Assembly: GCA_965601825.1 (NCBI GenBank)
Contig: OZ271839.1
Location: 3,038,001-3,102,000, forward strand
DNA from: HXMU1420-13 sp965601825
GTDB taxonomy: Bacteria; Bacteroidota; Rhodothermia; Balneolales; Balneolaceae
Length of the DNA stretch: 64,000 nucleotides
Direction of reading: 5' to 3'
The position numbers and the translations under genes are program-made. The notes under the pieces are model-generated. The model worked only from the letters and a program-made list of their open reading frames with translations. It searched no databases and was not told the DNA's origin. Shown here piece after piece: positions 19,201 to 27,900 of the stretch (its first letter is position 1; each line of letters begins with the position of its first letter).

Positions 19201-19262
19201 TCATTTTAGATGATATAAAAATCTGGAGACAGCGAGTCGGCGTAATGTCAAATATCAAATGA
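16233..19262 (+). CDS. RND efflux permease subunit 2 (HAE1/AcrB-like)
   Basis: This is a second RND permease of 1009 residues, beginning MSFTELSIRRPVTTMMVFVSL, with the standard two-fold layout: TM1, porter loop, TM2-6 with AIGMLVDNAVVVTENIHRH in TM4, second loop, TM8-12. It lacks the extra segment seen between TM6 and TM7 of its partner. The start overlaps the partner's stop (ATGA), and an intrinsic terminator follows at 19267. Two different permeases with one adaptor recall MdtABC-type heteromeric pumps; that they assemble together is inferred. No TolC-like outer-membrane factor is present in the operon, so it must be supplied from elsewhere. Confidence 0.93.
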   Translation: MSFTELSIRRPVTTMMVFVSLVVVGLIATRLVPLEYFPDISFPGAYINVPYPNASPDEVEEQVIKPMEEALATISGVDRINSNSGENNGGIQVIFDQGSDIHLKAIEIKEKIESVRNQLPDDFEYYDIYKFEDGGSNTLQLRISSERDLSNAYDLLNRNLQQRIERIEGVGQVTLYGVEKKEIRIELINDRILSYGVDLNRLTQTLQRASFSTSAGKITDAGLRYNVRPMGELRGVEDIEELIIGDNNLKVKDIADVKYVEPVRNYARHLDQKYAIGLDIVKESSANTIATVDRVLEEIDEINKLPEMQGINIFEMNNQADGIMSSLKELMNSGLIGAGLSIFMLFFFLRQATTTLIVATAVPFSLTVTLGFFYFLGISINILSMTGLILAIGMLVDNAVVVTENIHRHQRMGFTNKIAAVMGARQVGIAVTAGTLTSVVVFLPNILNESFVAPYMYYIGMPIIISLVASLLISLTVIPLLTSKIPAPEKIKRTIIDKFSDIYARFLGWFIDRRYVSTISVILLLLSGAVPIALGMNVDMFPRVEERELQLTYNLNGSYTLDRVKQAVDKVEEYLYDNQDRFEIESVYTYYQPEFANSTIILIDEEDAEKSVPFIKKEIEENLPLVTIGEPSFEYRSRNSGEAIRVFVHGESMDVLEELAEQVEWRLSQIEGLADVKSDAERGADEVRLTIDHERARNYGLTSTAIAQTVSSSVRGFNLRRIRGEQSEIDVILALQDSDRQSIEDLKELPIAIGDNQSVKLSSIADFEETKGPGRIFRENRKTSLGIAVNLDGITMDKARPIITEVMDQIVYPAGYNWGYGRSFDNDAEAMGVMLFNIGIAFFLIYLVMASLFESLIYPTSILTCILYGVVGIFWFFWITGTTFDFMSLIGILILMGIVVNNGIVLIDHILHLRSEGMSRREAIVQGGKDRMRPILMTAGTTVLGLIPLALGTTQIGGDGPPYFPMARAIIGGLTFSTVVTLIVLPSIYIILDDIKIWRQRVGVMSNIK

Positions 19263-19266
19263 TTTT

Positions 19267-19297
19267 AAATCCCTCATATCAAATGAGGGATTTTTTT
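19267..19297 (+). terminator. intrinsic terminator of the RND operon
   Basis: AAATCCCTCAT (19267-19277) pairs with ATGAGGGATTT around ATCAA and runs into seven Ts. It begins 4 bases after the stop of the second permease and precedes the thioesterase gene. Confidence 0.9.
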
Positions 19298-19317
19298 ATG
19301 TTCATCAAAAATTATTG

Positions 19318-20052
19318 ATGAGCGATCACACCCTACATAGAGAACAATTCACTATTCGTGCTAACGAGGTTGATACTTCGGGCAAGCTTAACCTTGCATC
19401 CATATGTAATTTCTTCCAGGAAGTAGCCGGTAATAATGCCAAAGATCTGAATTTTGACATCACTGATATGCATGAACAAAACCTTACCTGGGTTTTGCAT
19501 AGAATGGATATCAATTTGAGCGGTACGGTAAATTGGAGAGAAACACTTACCGTGGAAACATGGCCGGCTGCCGGTGATAAACTTCGTGCTTATCGAAATT
19601 ATCGCTTATTAGATAATGAAGGCAATGAATTCGGTAACTGCCTGAGTTACTGGATGGTTATGAATATCGAAACACGTAGACCAACCAGAATTCCACAAGC
19701 TGTTCTAGATACACGCTTAACAGATCGCCCGCACGTAACCGAAGTAAAAAACAGTCGAATTAAGCCATTTTCAGAAGCAGGAACAGACAAAACGATTATT
19801 GTTCGTCGCTCTGATTTAGATATGAATAATCATGTGAATAATGTGCGATATCTAGAATGGATGCTTGAGACCATTCCACTTGAAAACGCCCAAGGAATTT
19901 CAAATTTCGATATCGTTTTTATGCAGGAAACATTTGTGGATGATCAATTGACTGCATCATCTTTAAATATCTCTGACAAACATTTTCAATTCAAAATAAC
20001 AAATAGCAAAGGTAGTGTAATTGCAGTAGCGGAAGCTAAATTAGAAAACTAG
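19318..20052 (+). CDS. acyl-ACP thioesterase family protein
   Basis: The 244-residue product has two hotdog halves, as in bacterial/plant FatA-type acyl-ACP thioesterases, which release fatty acids from acyl carrier protein. The N-terminal half contains EVDTSGKLNLASICNFFQE, WVLHRMDI and TVETWP. The second half contains the hallmark DMNNHVNNVRYLEWML, whose Asn and His are the catalytic positions. I use the ATG at 19318 rather than the TTG one codon upstream. The gene stands alone between the RND terminator and a convergent minus-strand gene. Substrate chain length cannot be read from the sequence. Confidence 0.88.
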   Translation: MSDHTLHREQFTIRANEVDTSGKLNLASICNFFQEVAGNNAKDLNFDITDMHEQNLTWVLHRMDINLSGTVNWRETLTVETWPAAGDKLRAYRNYRLLDNEGNEFGNCLSYWMVMNIETRRPTRIPQAVLDTRLTDRPHVTEVKNSRIKPFSEAGTDKTIIVRRSDLDMNNHVNNVRYLEWMLETIPLENAQGISNFDIVFMQETFVDDQLTASSLNISDKHFQFKITNSKGSVIAVAEAKLEN

Positions 20053-20082
20053 CCTTTCTAATCTGGCAAATACAGGTTAATT

Positions 20083-22794
20083 CTATTTCACGAGAGTCAT
20101 TTTCTGAGTAAGTATCTTAGTTCCTACTTCAAGTTGATAAATATACATACCACTAGGATATGCCGAAGCATCCCATTCATAATTGTGCTCACCGGCACTT
20201 AGAACCCCTTGTTCTAAAACAGTAATAGGTTGACCAACAATATTAAATACTGAGAGCTTAACCTCAGACGATTCCGGAATATAAAATGAAATAGTAGTTG
20301 TAGGATTAAACGGATTTGGATAATTCTGGCTTAGTTGAATCAATTCAGGTTTCTCAACCAGCTCTTCTGAATAATCAGGTGAAATAAGCAAAACATTAAA
20401 TCTTCGGTTTATTTCTGTTTGATCCAGATTAGGAATTGGATTTTCATTTAGCACTTCATCATCATTGCTGCCGAAATATTCAAATCGATAAGCTACACCA
20501 GGTATAATTTCATCTCGTTCTCCTTTATCCAAATCCTCAATAAATAGTCTCCAACCTCCTTCCATATTCCATTCATTCAATTGGAAAGAAAATTCACCTG
20601 AAATAGTACTTTTAAATCCAATCGGAAACGAAATTATATCTACATTTTGATAACTGAAATTAAGTTTGCTATACCAATTTGAAGAATTGTAGATACCTAA
20701 ATCGATTCTATCAGATACATCAAAATCGTAGTTAAGATCTAAATACGGTTGAAGCAGCGAAATTGGCTCCTCATCCTCTTGATCAAACAAATTAATCGAA
20801 ATTTCTGAGGATTGATCTTCTGATGTGAGCCAAAGCTTGAAGTTAGAAATTGGTTCTTCTTCCTCTTCAACAAAAGCTTGACCATAGTTAATTGAACCCG
20901 AAAGAGTGATATCTCTTTTAGTAAATATAGAATCGGCTTTAAGCAATATGAAATCACCGGGCATCAGAACATCTAAGTCCTTCAATACTCGTATTGCCGA
21001 ATTTTCACTTATTAAAAACAAGCTTTCATTTATAAAACCCGGACCAATTTCTTCACTTAATAGGCGTTTTAGATCGATAACAGCTAATGAATCTTGTCTT
21101 GAATATTGAATGAAATTATAACCTTCAGAATCATTTATAACACCATTTCCGTCAATATCACTAGATGTTAAACTAAATGCCCATTCGTAATCGTATAGAT
21201 CAATGATATTCCGGTTTACCTCATCAGAAGGAACCAATTCGAGAACATCGGGTGATTTGTCATGATTAAATGAAAAGAGTATCGCATTTTCTAAAGTGTC
21301 GGCATTTTCAATTGAATACAATTCAAAGGAAGCTGTTTGTTCATTCCAAAAAACGTACTCATTAAGATCATTAACCCTTTCCATTGGAAGTGGAGTCCAG
21401 CGATCTGATAGTCGGATTTTACTAGGTAGCTCTACAATTAACTCAGTATTCTCATTCTGAGACTGCATTGACTGCGTTGGGTTTTCAGTCGAATTAAAAT
21501 CAAAGTTTGTTTCATTATGATTCTCAATTGAGATACCTCGATCTGTATCATTAGCAATTATGGTTGAAGTAAATGAATTAACTTCAAAATCATCTAGATT
21601 AATTAATTGAATGGATGGGTTTTCAATTAAAATACTCTCCTCATCAGTAATATTTAAAAGCATCAAATCATTGAAAGCAATTGTGCGACTTTCATAAGGC
21701 GATAAATCAACGATATCGATTAACTGAAATAAGTTATCACCATTTCTAATCTTCCAATTATCAATATCAACAAATACACGTTCATTATTCTGAATCTGAA
21801 AACTAGAGCCTGAAATAGTACCATTAGTTGAAAAAGCAGAAATCCTTAAATCTGGTATTTCATTGTCATAAATGAAAACTGCCTGACTGATAAAGTCACC
21901 AAAATTTCCTTTGGATAGATTCTGCAGTTCAAAAAATACAGTCTCTCGATCTTCAAAAAAATCGTCGTCAAATTGTTGAACTGCTAGCTCGTATACCGCA
22001 TCCCCTACTAAACCGGTAAAGTTGAAGGTTAACTTATCAAATGCTCGAATATCATTCGTATCTGCAGTACTGAAATCTTGATTTAACACAACATCAACGG
22101 TAAGTCTCGACCCATCATGATCGTAAACAGCAACACTTAGTGGAATACTGTCGCTTTCGCTTATAGTTGTGATATTCTGATTGAAAACAACAACGGGCGC
22201 ATCAAGGATTCTGAAAGAAGTTCTAATAGGTTGAAACTCAGAATCAGATGATTTCCATTTAGAAAGATCCGTTACCATGTTCCGAATCATTGAAATTGTA
22301 CCACTTGCGCCATTCTTCAAGTGATATTGGTGGTTTGGACTTTCCGCTAAATGAATATCCGAGCGTTGAGTGAGAGCTTGTTCACTTCCCCAGGAAACCT
22401 GAAAAATTGGATTAATTAAGTCTAAACCAGATTGATGCAATATCAGGTAGTCACTTTCTGTGTTCAAAATGAATTCATCACTTACTTCAATTTGATTTGA
22501 TGGATTATTTGAAATAAGAATCGGACGTCCGGCAGCAATATCTTCTTTTAAGGATATTTCAATACTAACCAATTCACTGTGCGAAGTGTTAAAAGAGAAA
22601 CTGGTTCCAAACACCAGATCCTTAAGTGGTACAACTTGAAATTCTGAGTTAGAGCTATTCAATCCGACTACGATAAGTTCACCAGGTTGCAAGGGGTTCT
22701 GTGCATAGCTATGCATTGAGATAACCCAGACTAACAACAGAGACGATATGATATTTCTAAGAATCTTTACTCTTGATTGTAGCATATGAGCCAT
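20083..22794 (-). CDS. large secreted protein with Calx-beta-like region, calcium loop and T9SS sorting tail
   Basis: This exported protein of about 903 residues has a signal peptide ending in VISMHSYAQ. I chose the ATG at 22794; a GTG at 22800 and an ATG at 22785 are equally possible. The N-terminal region resembles the lamin-tail/adhesin-like beta domains of surface proteins (QPGELIVVGLNSS, DEFILNTESDYLIL). Around residues 210-315 is a Calx-beta-like segment (DSIPLSVAVYDHDG, DDDFFEDRETVFFEL). A dockerin-type loop follows (SSDIDGNGVINDSEGYN). The last 80 residues are a T9SS type A sorting domain (SQNYPNPFNPTTTISF ... KMTLVK). It is monocistronic and convergent with the thioesterase. The function is unknown; surface display or release is inferred from the tail. 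Confidence 0.78.
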   Translation of the reverse strand: MAHMLQSRVKILRNIISSLLLVWVISMHSYAQNPLQPGELIVVGLNSSNSEFQVVPLKDLVFGTSFSFNTSHSELVSIEISLKEDIAAGRPILISNNPSNQIEVSDEFILNTESDYLILHQSGLDLINPIFQVSWGSEQALTQRSDIHLAESPNHQYHLKNGASGTISMIRNMVTDLSKWKSSDSEFQPIRTSFRILDAPVVVFNQNITTISESDSIPLSVAVYDHDGSRLTVDVVLNQDFSTADTNDIRAFDKLTFNFTGLVGDAVYELAVQQFDDDFFEDRETVFFELQNLSKGNFGDFISQAVFIYDNEIPDLRISAFSTNGTISGSSFQIQNNERVFVDIDNWKIRNGDNLFQLIDIVDLSPYESRTIAFNDLMLLNITDEESILIENPSIQLINLDDFEVNSFTSTIIANDTDRGISIENHNETNFDFNSTENPTQSMQSQNENTELIVELPSKIRLSDRWTPLPMERVNDLNEYVFWNEQTASFELYSIENADTLENAILFSFNHDKSPDVLELVPSDEVNRNIIDLYDYEWAFSLTSSDIDGNGVINDSEGYNFIQYSRQDSLAVIDLKRLLSEEIGPGFINESLFLISENSAIRVLKDLDVLMPGDFILLKADSIFTKRDITLSGSINYGQAFVEEEEEPISNFKLWLTSEDQSSEISINLFDQEDEEPISLLQPYLDLNYDFDVSDRIDLGIYNSSNWYSKLNFSYQNVDIISFPIGFKSTISGEFSFQLNEWNMEGGWRLFIEDLDKGERDEIIPGVAYRFEYFGSNDDEVLNENPIPNLDQTEINRRFNVLLISPDYSEELVEKPELIQLSQNYPNPFNPTTTISFYIPESSEVKLSVFNIVGQPITVLEQGVLSAGEHNYEWDASAYPSGMYIYQLEVGTKILTQKMTLVK

Positions 22795-22832
22795 AGGCAC
22801 GGTGCTTGAGTAGAGTGAAATAGAATTAAAGA

Positions 22833-22877
22833 CTAATTTCGCAGAATGGCATATTAAAATTGCATTCTGACGAAATT
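22833..22877 (-). terminator. possible terminator after the symporter gene
   Basis: On the minus strand AAATTTCGTCAGAATGC pairs with GCCATTCTGCGAAATT with one bulge and one mismatch, starting right after the symporter stop codon. The tail after the stem is only moderately U-rich, so the call is tentative. Confidence 0.45.
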
Positions 22878-24182
22878 TTAATCTTCCAGATTTGGCTCGT
22901 TCAACTTACCTTCGGAGGCGGCAACTACATAAGAAACAGCTGCATCACCCGTGATATTTACTACGGTTCTACACATATCCAGTATTCTATCAACACCTAA
23001 GATTAGCGCTATACCGGCGGTAGGTACATTGATTGACTCCAATACAACAACTAACATCACAATTCCTGCTCCAGGAACACCTGCCGCTCCTACTGATGCT
23101 GCTGTGGCAGTAAGAACAATCATTAATTGCTGAGTAAATGTAAGATCAAGACCTAATGCTTGTGCAATAAATACCGCAGCTACAGCCTGATAGGCACTCG
23201 TGCCGTCCATGTTGATAGTTGCACCAACCGGAAGAACAAAACTAGCTACCTCTTCATCAACACCCAGATTTTTCTCTACTCTCTCCAGAGTAACCGGTAA
23301 TGTAGCGGAACTTGAACTAGTACTAAAACCTAGTAGCATTGCTGGCCGAATTGCGCGGAAAAATGTAATGAGCTTCATTCTTCCACGGCTGAAAAATTTG
23401 AACATTCCCGCATATACTAAAAATACATGAAGCAGTAAGGCAGCAACTAATGTAAGACTGTACTGACCAAGTGCAGCAAGAAGTTCAAGTGCTTTACCCA
23501 GATCATCACCAGCCAAGTCAACAATCAACCCGGCCATCAATGCGAAAACCCCATAGGGTGCAGTTTTCATTATCAAATCAACAATAAGAATGATTACATC
23601 ATTGAAAGCATCAAAAACATTGACCAGCAGTTTTCCTTTTTCTCCTCCAAGGTGAATAATTCCAATACCTAAAAGGATGGCTACAAATACAACTTGCAGC
23701 ATATTTGCATTATCAGATGCAGATTCAAAGAAGTTATCAGGAACGATGTTTACAAGAATGTCAAGTTTTCCTCTTTCCTGCACTTCTCTAGCCGATTCTT
23801 CTCTAACTTCAATCGATTCACTATATGTAGCCTGTAAGCTTTCCTGTGTTGCTTGTGGTAATGAAGTACCAGGTTTAACGAGGTTTACTGTAATAAGTCC
23901 GATTGAGACCGCGAAAAGCGTCGTACATAAATATATGAGTACGGTCTTCCCTCCCATTCTGGAGAGCTTGGTGGTATCATTTAAACTGGTAACGCCGGCA
24001 ACTAGCGATGCGAGCACTAACGGAACGGCAATTAACTTCAATAAGGTGATGAAAATTGTACCAAAGGGCTTTATAAATTCAGTTGTAAAATCGTTAAGCC
24101 CAGAAACACTGGATATTAAACCATATACAAGACCGAGAATGAGTCCAATTACGATTTGCCAGTGTAATTTTTTATACCACAT
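22878..24182 (-). CDS. dicarboxylate/amino acid:cation symporter (DAACS, GltP/DctA type)
   Basis: This is a 434-residue inner-membrane carrier for acidic amino acids or C4-dicarboxylates driven by Na+ or H+. It shows the family's reentrant-loop serine motif (GFSTSSSSATLPVTLE, about 285-300) and NMDGTSAYQAVAAVFIAQ in TM7, followed by the HP2 region (AASVGAAGVPGAG) and the substrate-binding TM8 segment ILGVDRILDMCRTVVNITGD with the conserved Asp and Arg. The ATG at 24182 gives the expected start MWYKKLHWQIVIGL. It is the third gene of a minus-strand run with the DUF3098 and DUF92 genes (24-base gap). Glutamate or aspartate is the likeliest substrate but is not proven. Confidence 0.94.
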   Translation of the reverse strand: MWYKKLHWQIVIGLILGLVYGLISSVSGLNDFTTEFIKPFGTIFITLLKLIAVPLVLASLVAGVTSLNDTTKLSRMGGKTVLIYLCTTLFAVSIGLITVNLVKPGTSLPQATQESLQATYSESIEVREESAREVQERGKLDILVNIVPDNFFESASDNANMLQVVFVAILLGIGIIHLGGEKGKLLVNVFDAFNDVIILIVDLIMKTAPYGVFALMAGLIVDLAGDDLGKALELLAALGQYSLTLVAALLLHVFLVYAGMFKFFSRGRMKLITFFRAIRPAMLLGFSTSSSSATLPVTLERVEKNLGVDEEVASFVLPVGATINMDGTSAYQAVAAVFIAQALGLDLTFTQQLMIVLTATAASVGAAGVPGAGIVMLVVVLESINVPTAGIALILGVDRILDMCRTVVNITGDAAVSYVVAASEGKLNEPNLED

Positions 24183-24206
24183 AGAGTTTTGTTCAAATAT
24201 TGATTG

Positions 24207-25031
24207 TTAACTGATCAAAAAATAAAGTCCGATTGAAAAGACGGATGAAATGCCTGAAGAAACCCAATTAGTCAGGTTATTATCAAATTGATTTATGTTT
24301 TTTCCCAAAAAATTAGAGACTCTTGCACTTAGAGGTTTGCCCTGAAAATAGGTACCAATCAATGAATCAACAAAAGTACCTAGAAATCCTGCAAACACGA
24401 TAATTAGCAAAAACCCTACTGGTAAATTCCGATAAAAGAACCAGTAAATTGCTCCAATTACCAAAGTACCTGCAAGTGTAGCTAACGTACCAACGATACT
24501 TACACCACCATCAACACCCGGTTCAACCTGCTGGAAATTCCCAAATTGCCAGGTTTTCCCTTTTACTCTTTTTCCACCCACTTCAGAGCCCCAGGTATCT
24601 CCAGTTGAGAATGACATTGCCGTAATGGCTGCAATCATAAATGCCATTGTTCCGGTTATAAACCATAAAATCAACCAAAAAGCGAACCAGAAACCATTCG
24701 ACCAGACTTGCATTCCGTTTCTTCTAAAATGAATAGACATGAAACCATCTGCATCCTCCTGATCTTTTGAAAGCAATGAGGAAGTAACAAAAAAGCCGAG
24801 TACAACCGCAGCTCCAACAAATCCACCTAATCCGAGTGAAATTATGCCAAATAAAATGGAAGCTCCTGCTCCATCAATGGTTAACCAATTCAACAGATAT
24901 GCAATCAGTACAAAAATTAAAGATAGAACTACAGCAGATAGAAACCGGAGATGATCGTCACCTTCAGAAAATAGAAGAAACACAAAAATGGTAGCGAAGA
25001 AGAAGAAGATATTTAGCTGACGATCCAGCAC
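24207..25031 (-). CDS. DUF92 family integral membrane protein
   Basis: The 274-residue protein has seven or so hydrophobic segments and the DUF92/TMEM19 signatures: AYLLNWLTIDGAGASILFG near residue 45, TMAFMIAAITAMSFSTGDTWGSEVG around 130-150, and GTFVDSLIGTYFQG near 225. Plant VTE6, in the same superfamily, phosphorylates phytyl phosphate, so a polyprenyl- or phytyl-phosphate kinase role is possible but unproven here. The start lies 2 bases after the DUF3098 stop, so the two are tightly coupled. Confidence 0.85.
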   Translation of the reverse strand: MLDRQLNIFFFFATIFVFLLFSEGDDHLRFLSAVVLSLIFVLIAYLLNWLTIDGAGASILFGIISLGLGGFVGAAVVLGFFVTSSLLSKDQEDADGFMSIHFRRNGMQVWSNGFWFAFWLILWFITGTMAFMIAAITAMSFSTGDTWGSEVGGKRVKGKTWQFGNFQQVEPGVDGGVSIVGTLATLAGTLVIGAIYWFFYRNLPVGFLLIIVFAGFLGTFVDSLIGTYFQGKPLSARVSNFLGKNINQFDNNLTNWVSSGISSVFSIGLYFLIS

Positions 25032-25033
25032 AA

Positions 25034-25282
25034 TTATTCTTCTGAATCTGCATTTGGTTCAACTCTATCGTGTTTCATAATGGCAAAAATAACTATCACA
25101 TAGCCCGCCATAATTACAATTGGCGATACATATAATGAAATAAAACCCTTTACTTCATTCTCCATTAACATGGCAGTAAATCCACCAACAATAAGCAGTA
25201 TTGCTATACCTATCAGGCGATAGTTAAAACCAGAAAAAAACATTGGCTTTGAATCGGATGATGCTTGCTTTGCTTTAGGCAT
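25034..25282 (-). CDS. DUF3098 family small membrane protein
   Basis: This 82-residue protein has two predicted membrane helices (YRLIGIAILLIVGGFTAML and SPIVIMAGYVIVIFAIM) and charged ends. The layout matches the Bacteroidetes DUF3098 family, whose role is unknown and which is often found near division or envelope genes. It is the first gene of the minus-strand trio with DUF92 and the symporter, and diverges from maf across a 94-base gap that should hold both promoters. Confidence 0.75.
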   Translation of the reverse strand: MPKAKQASSDSKPMFFSGFNYRLIGIAILLIVGGFTAMLMENEVKGFISLYVSPIVIMAGYVIVIFAIMKHDRVEPNADSEE

Positions 25283-25376
25283 GAAACTTTAAAACTACTT
25301 TACGAAATTATGGTTTGAAACGGATTATGAAGTTATTTAATTATCTAACAACTCCAAAAGACGAGACGCTAACTGT

Positions 25377-25985
25377 ATGCTAAAAATTGTTTTGGCTTCC
25401 CAAAGTCCACGACGTAAAAAACTATTATCCCAAATCGGCCTGGAATTTGAAGTTATACCCAGCAATACAAATGAAAATATATCAGAGAGTGATCCGGTAG
25501 AGTTTGTTAATTTATTATCCTTAGAAAAGGCTCAAGAGGTTTCCCAAAAAGTTGATAATGCTTTCATCATTGGCGCGGATACTATCGTTGTTTTTAATGG
25601 TAACATTTTGGGTAAACCAACTGATCAAAAAAATGCATTTGAGATGCTAAGTATGTTAAGTAATCAAACACATTCGGTTTTTACTGGCATTTCAATAGTC
25701 AAAAAAGTGAATGGAAACATTTTAGCAAACTATCAATTTGTAGAAGAGACGAAAGTATCATTCAGCCCGTTAACTGATGATGAAATTCATTCTTATATTG
25801 CGACCGGCAGCCCAATGGATAAAGCCGGTGCGTATGGGATTCAAGATGATTGGGGAGCCGTATTTGTAAATACGATTGAAGGTGACTTTTACAACGTTGT
25901 AGGATTCCCATTAAATCGATTTTATCAAGAAATGAAGGCTTTAGAACCTGAACTTTTCCTACAATCAGAAACTGATTTAATTTAA
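25377..25985 (+). CDS. maf: Maf family nucleotide pyrophosphatase
   Basis: This 202-residue cytoplasmic house-cleaning enzyme hydrolyses non-canonical or modified nucleoside triphosphates to monophosphates. It shows the N-terminal SQSPRRKKLL motif (residues about 8-17), IIGADTIVVFNG with the catalytic Asp near 67, LGKPTDQKNAFEML, and DKAGAYGIQDDWG near 150. Its length is typical. The stop overlaps the next start by one base (TAATG), so it heads a maf-TPR-'asnB-like' operon. The subfamily (dTTP/UTP versus m7GTP) is likely YhdE-like but uncertain. Confidence 0.94.
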   Translation: MLKIVLASQSPRRKKLLSQIGLEFEVIPSNTNENISESDPVEFVNLLSLEKAQEVSQKVDNAFIIGADTIVVFNGNILGKPTDQKNAFEMLSMLSNQTHSVFTGISIVKKVNGNILANYQFVEETKVSFSPLTDDEIHSYIATGSPMDKAGAYGIQDDWGAVFVNTIEGDFYNVVGFPLNRFYQEMKALEPELFLQSETDLI

Positions 25986-27898
25986 TGCGTTCTCGATTCA
26001 GACTATCTATTATCACAATCTTCTTTCTTGGATTTATTTCAATAGAAATTGCTGCACAATCTAGTGCTTCTTTTCAGGTTGCTTCTCGGCTAATTCAACA
26101 GCAACGTTACGAGGAGGCTTTACCGATTTTGAAAAGTTTGCATCAGCAGGAACCACAAGTTTTCGTGTTTTTAGATCGTCTTGTTGAATGCCATGTTCAA
26201 TTGAAAGAATATGATGATGCACGATTGCTGATTGAAAACTCAATTGATGCCGGGTTAAATGTTGGATACTCGAATGTTATTCTAGGAAAACTATACCATT
26301 TAGAGGGAGACACCGAAACCGCACTTGAAGTGTGGGAAAGAAATCTGGAACAATTCCCCAATCTGATGCAGCTGTATTACAATACAGCGAATATTATGAC
26401 TGAACGGCGAGAATTTGATAGTGCTATTCAAGTATTTCAGCAGGCTAGAATTGTCTTTAATAACAATGATCTATTTTTGATGGATATCCCAAATGTTTAC
26501 ATGCAGGCGGGACAATATCAGGAGGCTATTGCTGAATGGCTACAATTGATAGATAGAATTCCTGAGCAATCGAATGTTTTCAAGAGAAATCTTATCCGAT
26601 ATAATGATCCCTTGCTATTTGAAGACAGTATTGCAGAGATAGAGTTCAAACTGAGAGAAATGTCGGTCACCGATGCCAATTACAGAACATTTTTCGACCT
26701 GCAAAACTGGCTTCTCTTCGAAAATAATTTGTTCCGCCGAGCATATGCAGCTGCACTCCGGTACGAAATGTCAACCTTATCATTTAATTATACACTCGAT
26801 TTGGTAGGCAGACAGTTAGTGGAAAACAATGAATTTGAACTTGCTAGTCAGGCATTCGCATATTATCGAGATAATGCTCAAAATGAAGTTAAACTCATGG
26901 CTTATGAAAAAATGGCCGATGTAAAATCAAGATGGGCAAAATATCTACAGGACTATAATCTTGATGAGGGAAACAAGGCAAATGATCTTTATAAACACTC
27001 CATAGAACTTCTGGATACGCTAATTAACGAATACAATTATTACAGGAGAATTGATCAGATTTACTTAAGAAAGGCTGAATTAAGTCTCGATCATGTGTAC
27101 GATTTGGATGAAGCAAAACAAGCTGTAAACATGTTTAAAATGATGCCCGGCAAAGCTGAGTCAGCCCAGGGGCATTACCTAAATGGGAGAATACATCTAG
27201 CTCAGGATGAATTCACTTTAGCCAGAATTGAGTTTACCAGAAGTAATAGAATTGCGGGAACCGGTGATCTGGCAGAAAAAACAAGATACTTCCTAGCACT
27301 TACCGATTTTTACGCAGGTGATTTCGAGTTTGCTCAAATTCAATTGAAAACGCTTGGTCGAAGGAATACATCCTATTACGCAAATGATGCTTTAAAATTG
27401 AGACTTTGGCTGCAAGAAGGTACGGCAATGGACACTACCGGAACGCAGATGAGCATTTTCGCAAATAACATGAAAGAACTACTAACAGATTCCGAGAATT
27501 TTGACGAAAACATACTGCTTGATTATGTCGATGATTTCCCCAATTCAAGCTTTAAAGATGATGTACTATTAGCAATTGCCGAAAATACAAGCCTGGATAA
27601 TCCTAGATTTATTAACTATTTGAATAGCTTTTTGAATTCTAACTCTCCTACTCCATTAAGAGAGAATCTACTTTGGGTGAGAGCATTACTATCCGAAAGT
27701 ACCGGAAACTGGATTATCGGTTTCGAATCAAATAATGAATCAGAAACCAGTACTGAAGATTGTTTTTTCAATAATGATTGCGGTAATGACGTGATAACAA
27801 TAACAACAAGAGAGTTATTCGAAGAGCTGATTCTTGAATATCCGGATGGCTTTTATGCACCTTATGCTCGCCAAAAATTAATTCAACTACCCTCCTAA
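25985..27898 (+). CDS. exported TPR-repeat protein
   Basis: The 637-residue protein has a Sec signal (MRSRFRLSIITIFFLGFISIEIAAQS) and multiple tetratricopeptide repeats, for example RYEEALPILKSLHQQEPQV, TALEVWERNLEQFPN and YQEAIAEWLQLIDRIPE in the first 200 residues and again after 280. The acidic C-terminal region ends in a further repeat (FEELILEYPDGFYAPYARQKL). There are no catalytic motifs, so a scaffold or assembly role in the periplasm is inferred. It overlaps maf by one base and is followed after 2 bases by the amidotransferase-like gene, indicating one transcript. Confidence 0.85.
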   Translation: MRSRFRLSIITIFFLGFISIEIAAQSSASFQVASRLIQQQRYEEALPILKSLHQQEPQVFVFLDRLVECHVQLKEYDDARLLIENSIDAGLNVGYSNVILGKLYHLEGDTETALEVWERNLEQFPNLMQLYYNTANIMTERREFDSAIQVFQQARIVFNNNDLFLMDIPNVYMQAGQYQEAIAEWLQLIDRIPEQSNVFKRNLIRYNDPLLFEDSIAEIEFKLREMSVTDANYRTFFDLQNWLLFENNLFRRAYAAALRYEMSTLSFNYTLDLVGRQLVENNEFELASQAFAYYRDNAQNEVKLMAYEKMADVKSRWAKYLQDYNLDEGNKANDLYKHSIELLDTLINEYNYYRRIDQIYLRKAELSLDHVYDLDEAKQAVNMFKMMPGKAESAQGHYLNGRIHLAQDEFTLARIEFTRSNRIAGTGDLAEKTRYFLALTDFYAGDFEFAQIQLKTLGRRNTSYYANDALKLRLWLQEGTAMDTTGTQMSIFANNMKELLTDSENFDENILLDYVDDFPNSSFKDDVLLAIAENTSLDNPRFINYLNSFLNSNSPTPLRENLLWVRALLSESTGNWIIGFESNNESETSTEDCFFNNDCGNDVITITTRELFEELILEYPDGFYAPYARQKLIQLPS

Positions 27899-27900
27899 GT

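Noticed and set aside
23677..24210. 177-codon plus-strand open frame
   Set aside because: It is antisense to the DAACS symporter gene, whose family motifs are clear; the Ser/Thr-rich translation is typical of a shadow frame.
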